Of a DNA stretch of 64,000 nt, positions 54,795-64,000 are shown in pieces (the first letter of the stretch is position 1; each line of letters begins with the position of its first letter). This DNA is from Limnephilus marmoratus (lineage: Eukaryota; Arthropoda; Insecta; Trichoptera; Limnephilidae). Where the stretch lies: contig OU862917.1 of the NCBI GenBank assembly GCA_917880885.1, positions 26,462,104-26,526,103 on the forward strand, given 5' to 3'. The notes beneath the pieces were generated by a model, which had not been told where the DNA came from, ran no database searches, and saw only the letters and a list, made by a program, of their open reading frames with translations. Position numbers and translations under genes: made by a program.

Positions 54795-55173
54795 CAGGGT
54801 GTTAAGGGACGTACTTGATTTACTTTAACCAGTGATTCCTGACATTATTTGGAGTGAAAAATGTAAATGAAATTTTGGTCTCCGGTGACTTTTTTTAACG
54901 ATATTTTTTTTTTTTTTTCAAATTTTTTTTCTTTAAAATCAAACAAAAAAAAATTTCTTCCGCATGTCGTCACTGGTCACTCAGCCGAGTGTCCGACGAA
55001 CCTCTTACCCCGCCTCCAACTGTTCAACAACTATAATTTTTTTAAGCTTTTGTAGAAAAAAAAAAAAAACATCAAAATGTCACCGGCGACCAAAATTTCA
55101 TTTACATTTTTTACTCCAAATAATGTCAGGAATCACTGGTTAAAGTAAGTCAAGTACGTCCCTTAACACCCTG
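54795..55173. mobile_element. TA-flanked MITE with long TIRs, family M2 (mariner-like)
   Basis: The 379-bp element runs from CAGGGTGTTAAGGGACGTAC to its inverse, with arms of about 95 bp that agree at almost every base. TA lies on each side (54793-54794 and 55174-55175), as for Tc1/mariner. Removing it restores the LINE A reading order. A worn copy lies at 59889-60173. Confidence 0.85.
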
Positions 55174-55604
55174 TATATTCAAGGGTATAAAATTACTTAA
55201 TAAATTACCCCTAGATATACGATCGGAAAAAAACTACGAAAAATAAATATATAAAAAAAATTAAATTAAAATACTCTAGTACCACTTGTTAACTTTACTT
55301 ATTGTTTAGAAATATATTTTTGCCTTATCAATTCTTTGAATCATTTATTAAGTAACCTATATTTTTATTACTGTTGATAAAATGTTTTGTTGTTGAAAGA
55401 AGCTGCTTTATTAGGAGAGTGATTGAAATATTGATGTTATATTATGTTGTAAAATTGTAACTTTGCTAAATGTTCCAATAAAAAAAAATTGTAATCCATA
55501 CATAGAAAATAATTGGTCGATGGCCATTATGCATTGAAATATCTACATTATATTGTAAATAAAACCATTTTAAGTAAATATGGTAAGATGCCATGTCATT
55601 TTTC

Positions 55605-55822
55605 CATTTCAATTTGCGAGGCGAGTATGAGTACCACCACCCCGTGACCCATTTATTGTATAACCAACACTTCCGCCATAGGTCACCCCAAGGGGTCCGT
55701 CACATTATCCCCCAGATTCCTACCCACCTCTCATATCCTTTTCCTTCCCAGAACTTCCTCTCCTTAATTTTCCTAAAACCACCCTCCACAAAGAGCCCTC
55801 CTTTATGGAGCTAATGTAAAAA
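55605..55822 (+). repeat. SINE2 copy, internally deleted
   Basis: GTACCACCACCCCGTGACCC and CATAGGTCACCCCAAGGGG are joined to CCCCCAGATTCCTACCCACC and CCTTTTCCTTCCCAGAAC, ending AAGAGCCCTCCTTTATGGAG, CTAATGTAAAAAAAG. The middle third of SINE2 is missing. Confidence 0.75.
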
Positions 55823-56525
55823 AAGTGTTTACAACATTAGCTACTGTCACTCCAACCATTCTCCTCGGCGGAGACAATGTCAAAATCTGCAGTGAAATAA
55901 AATATTTGGGGCGTGTCGTCACTGATGACCTAAATGATAAAAATGACATAGAACGCCGAAGAAGAGTACTAAGCGTGCGAGCCAACATGCTCGCCAGGAG
56001 ATTCAACAGGAGCAGTTCTCCGGTGAAGAAGTAAATATTCCAGAGCTACTGCATGAGCTTTTACACCGGCGAACTATGGACAAGATACTCACAAGGCGTC
56101 ATGAACACACTTCGAGTACAATACAATAACCTACCTACCTTGCCTACCTTGGCGATGCAGTGCCTCGCAGATGTTCGCAGAAGGAAGGGTACATGGGTTC
56201 GCCGCTTTGATGCGCTACAGAATAGCCGGGGTGAGATAGCGCTACCAAAGATCGGAGAACACTCTCGTCCAGGCCGTGGCCCAGTGGCAGGGCGCGCCTC
56301 TTCACCAAACATGGAGAATTCATCTGAAGCCCCCGTAGTAGATATACAAGTACTAAATATGTGTATATATATTTCTTTTTAAATCTTTTTATATTATTTT
56401 ATTTTATCTTTTTTATATAGTATGTAAATCCATTTTATGTAATGTATACTTTTTTTTATGGCAGACAGAGTATTGCACCCACCGCTCTGTTCGGCTGAAA
56501 TAAATAACTTATTACTATTATTATT
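55823..56525 (+). pseudogene. LINE fragment, ORF2 C-terminus with (ATT)n tail
   Basis: Encodes IKYLGRVVTDDLNDKNDIER, RRRVLSVRANMLARRF, a stop at 56032-56034, then CMSFYTGELWTRYSQGVMNT and LRVQYNN. This matches the region after RT in a common insect LINE type (YLGHIVTDxLxDDxDIERQR...NMLARKF). Sequence after 56130 diverges and is GC-rich. The 3' end reads GGCTGAAATAAATAACTTAT then (ATT)n. It starts right after the poly(A) of a SINE2. Confidence 0.75.
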
Positions 56526-57119
56526 AAATGGTTTTCATTGAGAAAATCTATTTCGAAAAAAACATGCCTGGGCGAAACCGGGTAGTAAAACCAGTAAAAT
56601 ATTTAAATGTACAACGATTCGTTACAAAGAATGTGTGGTGAATTGCCAACAATTTTAATTTAGATTATTTTAAAACAATGCACCTACGTATTTCATATAC
56701 GCCATTCTGTTAGCATTAAACCATTGTTTGTTTTGTATTGATGCTTGTATTATTATGTAATTTTGTTTTGTTTATCTGTTCGAAGGCTGGTTTGTACCAT
56801 ACAGAACCTGCCCATTGTATCATTATTATTATACATAGAAGATTGCGTGGCTTGTAATTATTGCACGTTTTCCAATTCATTTAGTACAATGCACACTCTG
56901 ATATTCGTTGGAATAAGTCCATGATATTAATTTACACATTTCGTGTTTGAAGATATTAATTAGAATGGTCGTGTGATGATGTTCTGGATTATATAGTGAA
57001 GCACGTGATGGAATTTACTTTCATGTCTCTGTGGTATTAGGGATTTTGAGATTTATGATATAAATCAGGTACGAAATCAATGCAAACGCATTTTACATTC
57101 AGGCGCCACATCCGCGCTC
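56526..57119. other. Non-coding stretch, no gene seen
   Basis: AT-rich, with only the phrase CATGCCTGGGCGAAACCGGG (56563-56582) recalling the ends of small insect Helitron-type repeats. Confidence 0.35.
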
Positions 57120-57645
57120 AAAAAGTAGATGGAGAGATATACATATAATTACGAATGTTAGAGGAGCGCGCTAATATTTAAAGCGATAAAATCGATGCAA
57201 AAATTGTGAAAATGTTTAATAAAACACGACTCGTTTAAAATAGAGCAAAATCTCGTGGAAGGCGCCTTAAGAATCATTTAAAGAAACATTGTGATTTTTT
57301 TTCACAACTATAACTTGTAAAATAACCGAAACAAACGTGTTTATAATAATTTTCGGAGCATACTTTGCGATTTTTTTCTGTCGAGGGAATTTCATATAAT
57401 TTGCGTTTCGGCGTGGAACGCGCCTAGATATTATCTTCAAAAATATATATACATAAAAAGCTCTTGTTACGGTGTTTGTGTCGCACTCCTCCGAAACGGC
57501 TCGACCGATTTCGGACGGGGACGAATTGGAAAGGACACGTAGGGAGAAACAATATCTTTATTTAAGTGACGTTGCAACGCATGTCGGGTTCAGCTAGTAA
57601 CATATATTTTTTAAGAGCTTAAAAACTTCAAATGTTTAAGGGAGA
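57120..57645 (-). repeat. Interspersed repeat Y, inverse copy
   Basis: On the minus strand it follows the copy at 51.2-51.75 kb over its length, without the 190-bp insertion but with a Helitron inserted at 57441-57597. Confidence 0.75.
57441..57597 (+). mobile_element. Short Helitron with readable empty site
   Basis: Starts in ATATATATACATAAAAAGC and ends GGGTTCAGCTAG before T. The 5' part (TGTGTCGCACTCCTCCGAAA) differs from the 41-kb copies, while the 3' part (GAAAGGACACGTAGGGAGAA) is shared. The other copy of repeat Y is uninterrupted here. Its 5' end lacks a clear TC. Confidence 0.75.
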
Positions 57646-58316
57646 TATGTTAGGTTAGGTTAACACGTTTACCTGAATTTGGTCGATAATGCAGTGGGTC
57701 GTTAAGTTTTATATTAACTGAGCGCAGAAAATTGCACTGTTTTAACTTTGACTACTCGAACATTTTGCATTTTGTCTTTCTTTAAATTCGTTTGTTACCT
57801 TCCGGTTCCGGTTAAAGATGGTGGCCGTTTTAACTTGTCGTGCGCCACAGTAGCCGACTAAAACGATGAAAAAAATCGTTTCTCTGCATGTAAGTAGCTA
57901 TTCTGGGGAGAGTACGTAATGCATTTATAAAAAAATATAGGTATAAACACGTTATAATTTACAAAAACATAACTTTTCCAAGAAAGTAAGTTAATACGGA
58001 AAAAGAATCAGCTGACATACTGAGACAATTTAGCGACACGACGCGACGCGACGGGTTAATGGTTCAGTAAATATAATTTTTTGTGACCGATCATGTCATT
58101 GAATCGTTGGGTTTATTAACTAAGTAGGTAGGTATTTAGGAACCTACTTACAAATCTCATGACTTTAGTGCATATTTTGGTTTTTATTTATTATGTAAAA
58201 GAAAATTAAAATGTTTTTTTTTGAGGCTAGGTTTAGTGTTCACAGAACTGTTAGATAAAAATGTGAATTATTATTCTTGCAATTTGGATATTTAATTTTC
58301 ACCATTCATCGTTCGT

Positions 58317-58500
58317 TTAAAACCCTTGACTCTGTGCAGAAACGGGCGGTCCGTTTGATAGATTCTCCCATCTTAACAGACGGACAGCAATCTTTAGAGC
58401 ACAGGCGTCAGGTGGGAATGCTGTCCTTGTTCTACCGGTATTACAATGGAAGATGTTTCTAGGAACTAGCGTCATTGATCCCCTCGGCACCGGTGCATGT
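58317..58500 (+). pseudogene. LINE family C fragment
   Basis: Encodes KTLDSVQKRAVRLIDSPILT, EHRRQVGMLSLFYRYYNGR and, after a stop, ELASLIPS in frame, matching the LINE at 21.8-22.8 kb closely. Both ends are truncated. Confidence 0.85.
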
Positions 58501-58559
58501 TTTTGTCAGTATCAGAGATGGCGTTGTGTACGGATATATAATTTTTGTAATTTTCTTAC

Positions 58560-58690
58560 TTTTCCACTTACTTACGAAATCTTTATTCGTGTGAGGATTT
58601 ATTATAATTATTGTATTTTTCCTTTGGAGGGGTGCAGACATACGTTCACCGTTTGTCCCATTTTCGACTGTTGACATTTAGTGTGTAAGA
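58560..58690 (-). repeat. Repeat related to 51910-52060
   Basis: On the minus strand TTCTTACACACTAAAT, AACAGTCGAAAAT, TGTCTGCA and TCACACGAATAAAG agree with the stretch inside the unrecognised frame at 51.8-52.3 kb. Confidence 0.6.
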
Positions 58691-59135
58691 AAGAGGGCCA
58701 GCATTATATGTTTAAGAACAAAAGCAAAACAATCATTTGGAATTCACTCACTACTCAATATTATATTTATCACATTATTCCTGCAGCTCTTCCAAAAGAT
58801 GAAAATTCGTTCGATGCAAAATGTATGAGAGATGGAATTTTCTCCATAATTATTTTTTTCTTAACATTATTTATATTAATTATACAATGTATAATTAATA
58901 GCTATTCTGCTATTCGGGGCGGAGACAAATCTAAGAAATCATAGATCATAAAAATCGGTCCACCTGTTCTCGAGTTATAAATGGTGTAACTAACCCGCTT
59001 TGGTTTATATTTTTTATATTAATTTATTTAACATTAAGTACTATTATATTACTCCTTTCGCATTTCGCTCTGAGATTTTTTTGCTCCTAACTTGAAATTT
59101 TCCTAACTCAAAAATCGACATTTTTACTTGTCAAG
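58691..59135. other. Non-coding stretch, no gene seen
   Basis: A frame at 58681-58944 is open but shows no recognisable content. Confidence 0.4.
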
Positions 59136-59437
59136 CTAGGGGTGCGAAAAACTTAATATTAAAATGGAAAACTCTGTTTTTACTAAAAAAATATCAGGGG
59201 TTAGTAGATAAAACAAAAAATAAAATAAAGGAGAACAAACAGTACACTTAAAATAAATATAAAAAAAGTTGAAAATACTCCTGGAATACTAGGGCTGCGA
59301 CAAACTTAATGTTAATATGGAAAACTCAGTTTTTACTAAAATATGTCAAGGGTTAATAGATAAAACAAAAAATAAAATACAGGTGAACAAGCAGTACATT
59401 TAAATTAAGAACATTGAAAATACTCCGGAATACGATT
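59136..59437. repeat. About 153-bp tandem duplication
   Basis: Two diverged units start CTAGGGG (59136) and CTAGGG (59289). Both contain ACTTAAT, TATTAAAATGG-like text, TAGATAAAACAAAAAATAAA and GAAAATACTCC. Confidence 0.75.
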
Positions 59438-59679
59438 CCCTCCGCGTGCGCAACCATTCATTGGATTATGTTAAAAAAATCATTATCATATTGTAGTACA
59501 ATCAAATGATCTTTATCTGTCGGAAAGACGTCATCCAAAAGTTGACCTGAGAAATTCAAAACGCTAATTTCGACTTCATAAAATTTCCACGGGGAGCCAT
59601 AGAGTTACGAAAATATTAATAACAGACCGCGTTCATGTGTATGCAATATCTTGGTTATGTATATGCAATATCTTGGTCG

Positions 59680-59745
59680 AGTGGCACCCCCCTTCGGGTG
59701 GGTGACACCCCGGGCGGTCCCCCCCCCTCGCTACGCCGCTGATTG
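59680..59745. mobile_element. CAGTGGCGTAG-type MITE fragment
   Basis: GGGTGACACCCCGGGC and CTCGCTACGCCGCTG match the right end of the family seen at 19806-20337. Confidence 0.6.
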
Positions 59746-59888
59746 CATTTGGTAGACGGGTAGACCCCAAAAATAAATCACGATAATAATTTATTTGTAC
59801 ATAGATTGTTACATATTTATACATCTTATTTTTTATTACTTTGATTCTATTGACAACTGGGATTTTTACAATTGACAACGTATAAACG

Positions 59889-60173
59889 GTTGTTAAGGGT
59901 CGTGCTTGATTTTCTTTAACCTGTGATTCCTGACATTATTTGGAGAAAAAATGTCAAAATGAAATTTTGGTCTCGTGCGACTGTTTTGGGATTAAAAAAA
60001 AAACTTTTCCACATGTTATCACTAGTCACACAGCCCAACCCCTTAACCCGACCCTACCCGTCCAATACCCTATTGATTTTATTGGTTTTAATTTAAAAAA
60101 AGGATCGAAAATGTCATCGGAGAGCAAAATTTCATTTACGTTTTTTACCCCAAGTAAGTCAAGTACGTCCCGA
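59889..60173. mobile_element. MITE family M2, degraded copy
   Basis: The left part TGTTAAGGGTCGTGCTTGAT and TGATTCCTGACATTATTTGG, and the right part AGTAAGTCAAGTACGTCCC, match the element at 54795-55173. The right arm has lost about 25 bases next to its end. Confidence 0.75.
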
Positions 60174-60229
60174 TTATTGCACCCGCAGTTGAAAAGTAGA
60201 AAGAGAAAGTAGATATGCTGTAGGAAGTT

Positions 60230-60310
60230 TGCGACATCCCTGGTACTTACCTGGCTATTCAAATCTGGAAACAAACATAGTTATAGCTATTTCAAACAAC
60301 CTGTTGGAAT
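60230..60310 (-). repeat. Possible SINE1 remnant
   Basis: ACCTGGCTATTCAAATCTGG and CTATTTCAAACAACCTGTTGG recall the SINE1 body in reverse. Short and diverged. Confidence 0.4.
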
Positions 60311-60637
60311 AAGGAACTCCAGTGAAAAATGTTATGGCTTTAAAAAAATATGTTCATATAGACCAAAAACGCTGATTCTGAATATATAAGTTTTATTTAA
60401 TAATATTAAACGCAGAGTTTTTAAAAAATTATTAAAAAGTCCATTTTTATCCATCCGTAAAAACACGCCGTCAAGTTGGCATTATTGAAATTTTAGTGGT
60501 GAGGTCACTGTTCGACGTGTCGTGACGTCACCGTAAAGTCATTGCATGGGGATGTATGATAATGACACAAGCCATCTAATGCATTTATTCGATTATTTAC
60601 ATAGGTACTGTTTATAGAGATTTAGTTGTTGTGTTTA

Positions 60638-60671
60638 TTGAAACATTATTTAGGCCTAAATAATGTTTCAA
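60638..60671. repeat. 34-bp perfect palindrome
   Basis: Each half is 17 bases (TTGAAACATTATTTAGG and its exact complement) with no spacer, so it can form a cruciform. It lies about 100 bp from each of two GTGACGTCA-type sites (near 60531 and 60844). Confidence 0.9.
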
Positions 60672-61126
60672 AAATAAAGGTATCTCTAATTAGTTTATCT
60701 CTATTATTGAAAATACTCAAAAACTACTGCGCAAAAAAATTTGTAATGTTACTTCTAGGGAGAATACTTCGAACAACGGAATTCAAAATGGCGGCAGTTG
60801 ATCAGCTGATTGCCAGATCCTACAGTAATTTTTCAGGAGTGTTGACGTCACACGATTCACCATACATACGGTGGTTTTTTGAGGGTCTTGAAAAATTAAA
60901 ACTTTGACAATTATTTTAACTATTAAAACTAACTCTAAAAATAAAAATAAAAATGCAGTTACTTAAGTTAGAAGTTCACTATTCATTAATTTTTTTTTTT
61001 AAATTGGACTGGAGTTCTCTATTGACCTTAGATATTTTGAGAATCTTTTACCTTAGAACAATCTAAAACGGTTCAAATAAACTTGCTGCATTATCTGCAT
61101 CTTGGCAACTCTATTTTTGGTTTCCC

Positions 61127-61530
61127 TTTTTTTACATTACACGAGGGCAATAATTTTCCTTAGGGCCAATGTCATATTTCGGTATGCAATGTGGAGTCTT
61201 TACAAGAAAAGGAAGGAGAGGAAATACTGGAAACGAAAAGGTATGAAGGGTGGGTAGGAATCTAGGAGTCTATGGTATCCAGGAGACACGGACGTATGAA
61301 TCCATCCATCCCGCAGCGATGCAAGACGATGGGCCTCTCCCGATCCGACCCGCCACGCAACTAGTGGGCGGGCGCATCCGCCGCCAAGACCTGAACGCAC
61401 CTCACCTGATGTACCCGGGCACCCCTGCTGCTAAGTCACCAAACGTAGCGAACCAATTGGGGTGACGTTTGGCTGTGGTGGTGGTTGTGCAATAAATGGT
61501 TCCCGGGGTGGCGGTAACCATACCCGCTTC
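61127..61530 (-). repeat. SINE2 copy, long 5' end
   Basis: In reverse order: TTTTTTTACATTACACGAGG, AATTTTCCTTAGGGCCAATG, GGTATGAAGGGTGGGTAGGA, GACGGACGTATGAATCCATC, TCTCCCGATCCGACCCGCC, CACCAAACGTAGCGAACC, then GTGCAATAAATGGTTCCCGG and GGTAACCATACCCGC. The last part shows the 5' end missing from other copies. No Pol III boxes of tRNA type are seen. Confidence 0.8.
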
Positions 61531-61580
61531 CCAAACTGTAACTGAAACATAATTTTTTTAAAACCTAAGTAAATAATCAT

Positions 61581-61687
61581 GGTATCGAAATGAGATATTT
61601 CTTATCGAAATGAGATATTTCTTATCGAAATGAGATATTTCTTATCGAAATGAGATATTTCTTATCGAAATGAGATATTTCTTATCG
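61581..61687. repeat. 20-bp minisatellite, about 5.4 units
   Basis: Five consecutive units of CTTATCGAAATGAGATATTT (the first with GG in place of CT) and a partial sixth. The units read identically, so expansion is recent. Confidence 0.95.
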
Positions 61688-61841
61688 TAAGTTAGAAAAG
61701 ATTAAATTGTGTTTATTGGAATCTCCTTACACGTAAGTTATTTGTAAGGTGTAAGAAAAAGTTTGTTAAGTTGCAAGAAAAAAGTTTGTAGTAGTTTACT
61801 TGAGATAAGCCACTGGTTATAAGTTTAGGGGGGAAAAAAAC

Positions 61842-62062
61842 ACAGTGTGCAATTCACACGCAGGTAGAAGTGAAACTATCAGGAAATGAAAGTAGACAAA
61901 AGTGGGGAGGCTACGAAGAAGAGACCGATTGTACTAAGTATTTCATTCTCTCGCAGGCTCAATTCTGTAGGTGTGTGGTTTGTCTCTTTTTAGTGTGGCT
62001 ATTTTTCGTTTCATCGAGTTTCAAATCAGATTTCAATGCTAAAGAAGTTTTCACTTCTAAAA
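61842..62062 (-). repeat. Interspersed repeat X, antisense copy
   Basis: CAGTGTGCAATTCACACG at the end forms the terminal hairpin; then GTGGGGAGGCTACGAAG, TTCATTCTCTCGCAGGCT, GTTTGTCTCTTTTTAGTG, TTTCATCGAGTTTCAAATC and AGAAGTTTTCACTTC. Confidence 0.75.
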
Positions 62063-62179
62063 AGTTTGGTTTCAAATATCTTTAATTTATTTGTGTCATT
62101 ATTTGACAATTTGACTAATAATTGTTGTAAAGCACCCTTTATGTCATTTTTCCTCAAACTATACAAGTTAAACATTTAT

Positions 62180-62732
62180 CAATATGCCAGACTACATTAA
62201 ATCTTCCAATTCATTAGCTAAATTTAAAAAGAATGTTAAGATATTTGTGTTAACAGAGGATTGGCATACTGTTTTTTCATCCTTGTCCTTTTTTAAATAA
62301 TAAGATTTCAATTTTTAAATAATAAGATTTGTTTATAATAATTTTTTTTTTGAATAATAAGCTTTTTTTTAAATAAATAGATTTTATTTGAGTTCCATTT
62401 TCCAAAATTGGAGTGTCACCCTAGATGTTATGAACTAGCTTTGTTTCTTGGTGGGTATAGTAATTAAAGATTTATTTATATATTGTTACAAATCATACTT
62501 AAATTACCCATCTGGTCACTAATATGATATTTTTATTTCTTACTTTATTATAATATTTTAGTGTTTTAAATGTAGTGTATTTTAGTATTTTGTGTGTGTA
62601 AAATCACTCAAATTTATAAAAGTTAACCTCAACACAGGCCTAGTCCTAGTGAGGTTAATTTTTTTTTGTATGTAATAATAAAAAATAAGAATGAATGGTG
62701 AGAAGTTATAAATAAATAAATAAATAAAATAT
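62180..62732 (+). pseudogene. LINE 3'-end fragment with (TAAA)n tail
   Basis: A short coding piece (SNSLAKFKKNVKIFVL and WHTVFS) resembles the extreme C-terminus of Jockey-like ORF2. The 3' UTR follows and ends in ATAAATAAATAAATAAAAT at about 62710-62730. The rest of the element is absent. Confidence 0.55.
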
Positions 62733-62939
62733 ATTCTAGAATAAAATTCCTTTATAAAGTATGCTTGACAAAGTGTAAACCGCTTTGTGGATTAATTTTA
62801 TTTTTACATTGACTCCGTTTGCCAAAACGCAATGCCAACGGAAGTAGTGGAATGAAAAAAAACAACACAATAAAAATATACATCGAGTTCCTTCCAGTAT
62901 TAAGTCAAAACCCGTCCACAGGCGAAGAGCTTTCATTAT

Positions 62940-63470
62940 AAGCTCTTACCCCGGTGCAAAAAGGTAGCAGATAAAACCATAAAGTGGTTTTGCTAATTGA
63001 TAGTGAGTTGGTTGAGCATTTTTCATTCAGGGGTAATGTTTTTGTTTGGCTGTGGTGTTTTCAGTCTACGCCATTTGGATGTAGTTCCGCGTTTCGTCGG
63101 TAGGTCCGGCCAGTGGCGCCGCACGGCGACCGCTTCAGAAGCTCGGCGGTAAAATGAAGACCTTGACACGGATGAAGAACGAAGTTGTCACAATTACACC
63201 TATTGAAAACGCCTCGGATTGAGGCCATTTCAGAAAGTTTTCCATCACTCCCACACTCGGCAATCTCGCCGTAACGCCATTAAAACTTTTCCCCGTTAAT
63301 TCTGATTATGCATAACTTGTAGAGCAATACTTACAGCCGGCAATAATTCAGTCTAGATTCAATCATTCATTCGACATTCCAGAATGATCCATATATAAAA
63401 AGCAAGAAAAGTTATCAAATTATAAGTGTTCACGTTTGCACCAATTAAAAATATAATGTAAACCGTACAG
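62940..63470. other. GC-richer non-coding stretch
   Basis: TCCGGCCAGTGGCGCCGCAC at about 63105-63124 stands out in composition. No long frame spans it, and no repeat match was found within the window. Confidence 0.35.
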
Positions 63471-63474
63471 AAGC

Positions 63475-63630
63475 CCCAACTTCCCGAAGTCTGTCAAGTC
63501 AGTGGGACTATGGCATCCTCAAATTAGGTTGTGTTGAGGCTAAAGAGAGTGAAGATAAGGAGATGGGGAGAGAAGGAAGGTTGGGAAATACCTGGTTATT
63601 CACCAACTACCGATAAAGCCATTTAATAAA
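63475..63630 (-). repeat. SINE1 3' part, antisense, degraded
   Basis: GTCAGTGGGACTATGGCATC, TCAAATTAGGTTGTGTTGAG and AATACCTGGTTATTCACC follow the SINE1 end in reverse. Head and most of the body are missing. Confidence 0.6.
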
Positions 63631-63639
63631 GATACGTTT

Positions 63640-63915
63640 CGCTAAAAACAAGCATCATCAGGTTAAACCGATTAAACAGGTTAATCAGAATAATATATGA
63701 CGCAAATATGAATGGTAGAAGATGTCGGCGATGCCCGAGAAAAACATGGCACGACCAAGTGAAACAGATACTTGAGTCGGGCCACGTCAAAAGTCAGAAT
63801 AATAGAAGAGCGTGTATGAGATGATGCAAGAATGTGAACGAGGCAAGACCGAGTTGTTTGGCGGTCCGTTCTCTCTGCCTACCTCTATGGGGAAACGGCG
63901 TGATGGTTAGTTAGT
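63640..63915 (+). pseudogene. LINE ORF2 C-terminal fragment
   Basis: Reads GRRCRRCPRKTWHDQVKQIL, SQNNRRACMR, a stop, and CKNVNEARP, then a frame change before the tail with CTCTCTGCCTACCTCTATGG. The order (GRPRKTWxDQV, NRRACMxRCMxVxEAR) is the ending of a common insect LINE type. Too short to place in a clade. Confidence 0.65.
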
Positions 63916-64000
63916 TACTTAGTCACTTGAAATAAAAAAAAAAACCGTTTAAACCAAGAGTCGAATTCTTATCAATCGAAATGTGTCCAACAGCCAAATT

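Larger units (their letters stand above)
53330..55245 (+). pseudogene. LINE family A, interrupted by two DNA transposons
   Basis: Coding pieces lie at 53330-53765 (STVDRMRKLIFVFFRPRNSV, HSELQYGIVAWG, LIKIILKKPYYYPT, ALLQLHEDFFNK), 54762-54790 (RTTTAQH) and 55176-55245 (an IKLLNKLPLDIR segment). Put in order they follow the family A ending. The breaks coincide with a hAT (8-bp duplication) and a TA-flanked MITE. A frame change near 53565 also shows decay of the LINE itself. Confidence 0.85.

Noticed and set aside
62985..63220. Short peptide gene starting ATGAAGACCTTGACACGG
   Set aside because: Only about 22 codons, with no supporting context.

Overview
This window reads as nuclear DNA of an insect. 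It is AT-rich and dense with interspersed repeats, all of types common in arthropods: non-LTR retrotransposons with (AAAT)n or (ATT)n tails, a Ty3/Gypsy element, hAT, Harbinger-like and mariner-like elements, small Helitrons with CTAG ends, and a tRNA-derived SINE. Frequent TAGGTACCTAC-like strings and the LINE types hint at Lepidoptera, but Hemiptera cannot be excluded. No complete host protein-coding gene was recognised. One candidate host exon (10201-10486) stands out.

Layout. 1-9.6 kb: antisense LINE ends (1.0-2.6 kb), an inverted-repeat MITE (2.8-3.1 kb), a CpG-rich patch (4.5-4.8 kb), a Helitron (5.6-6.1 kb), SINE copies and two MITEs with long perfect terminal inverted repeats and poly-G tracts (8.3-9.6 kb). 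10-14 kb: the candidate exon, a complete SINE1 and a foldback-like element built from short TAATATCTACAG repeats (12.1-12.6 kb). 15-23 kb: a LINE carrying a hAT with 8-bp target duplication and a 281-bp tandem duplication, then a degenerate 3.2-kb hAT (17.9-21.0 kb) with a ZMYM1-type transposase pseudogene and its own nested insertions, then a SINE2 copy and a LINE whose 3' end SINE2 shares. 24-33.5 kb: a nearly complete Jockey-like LINE (ORF1 and ORF2) split inside ORF2 by a 5,200-bp Ty3/Gypsy retrotransposon with matching 275-bp LTRs, a 5-bp target duplication and an open 1,345-residue gag-pol frame. 33.5-45.3 kb: LINE ends, a split SINE2, an inverted duplication containing Helitrons with an RTE-type LINE inserted in one arm only (18-bp target duplication), SINE1, a second Jockey-like LINE and a hAT MITE. 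45.3-64 kb: repeat debris, another LINE interrupted by a hAT (8-bp duplication) and a TA-flanked MITE, more SINE/LINE ends, a 34-bp perfect palindrome and a 20-bp minisatellite.

How it fits together. The window is a layered record of insertions. Autonomous families appear beside shorter elements that probably depend on them: SINE2 shares about 110 bp of 3' end, including a hairpin, with the LINE at 21.8-22.8 kb, and two hAT derivatives keep only the C-terminal transposase domain. Several insertions can be placed in order from target duplications or from the empty site in another copy. The Gypsy element looks youngest, because its LTRs read the same and its frame is open. All family calls come from reading motifs by eye; no database search was possible.
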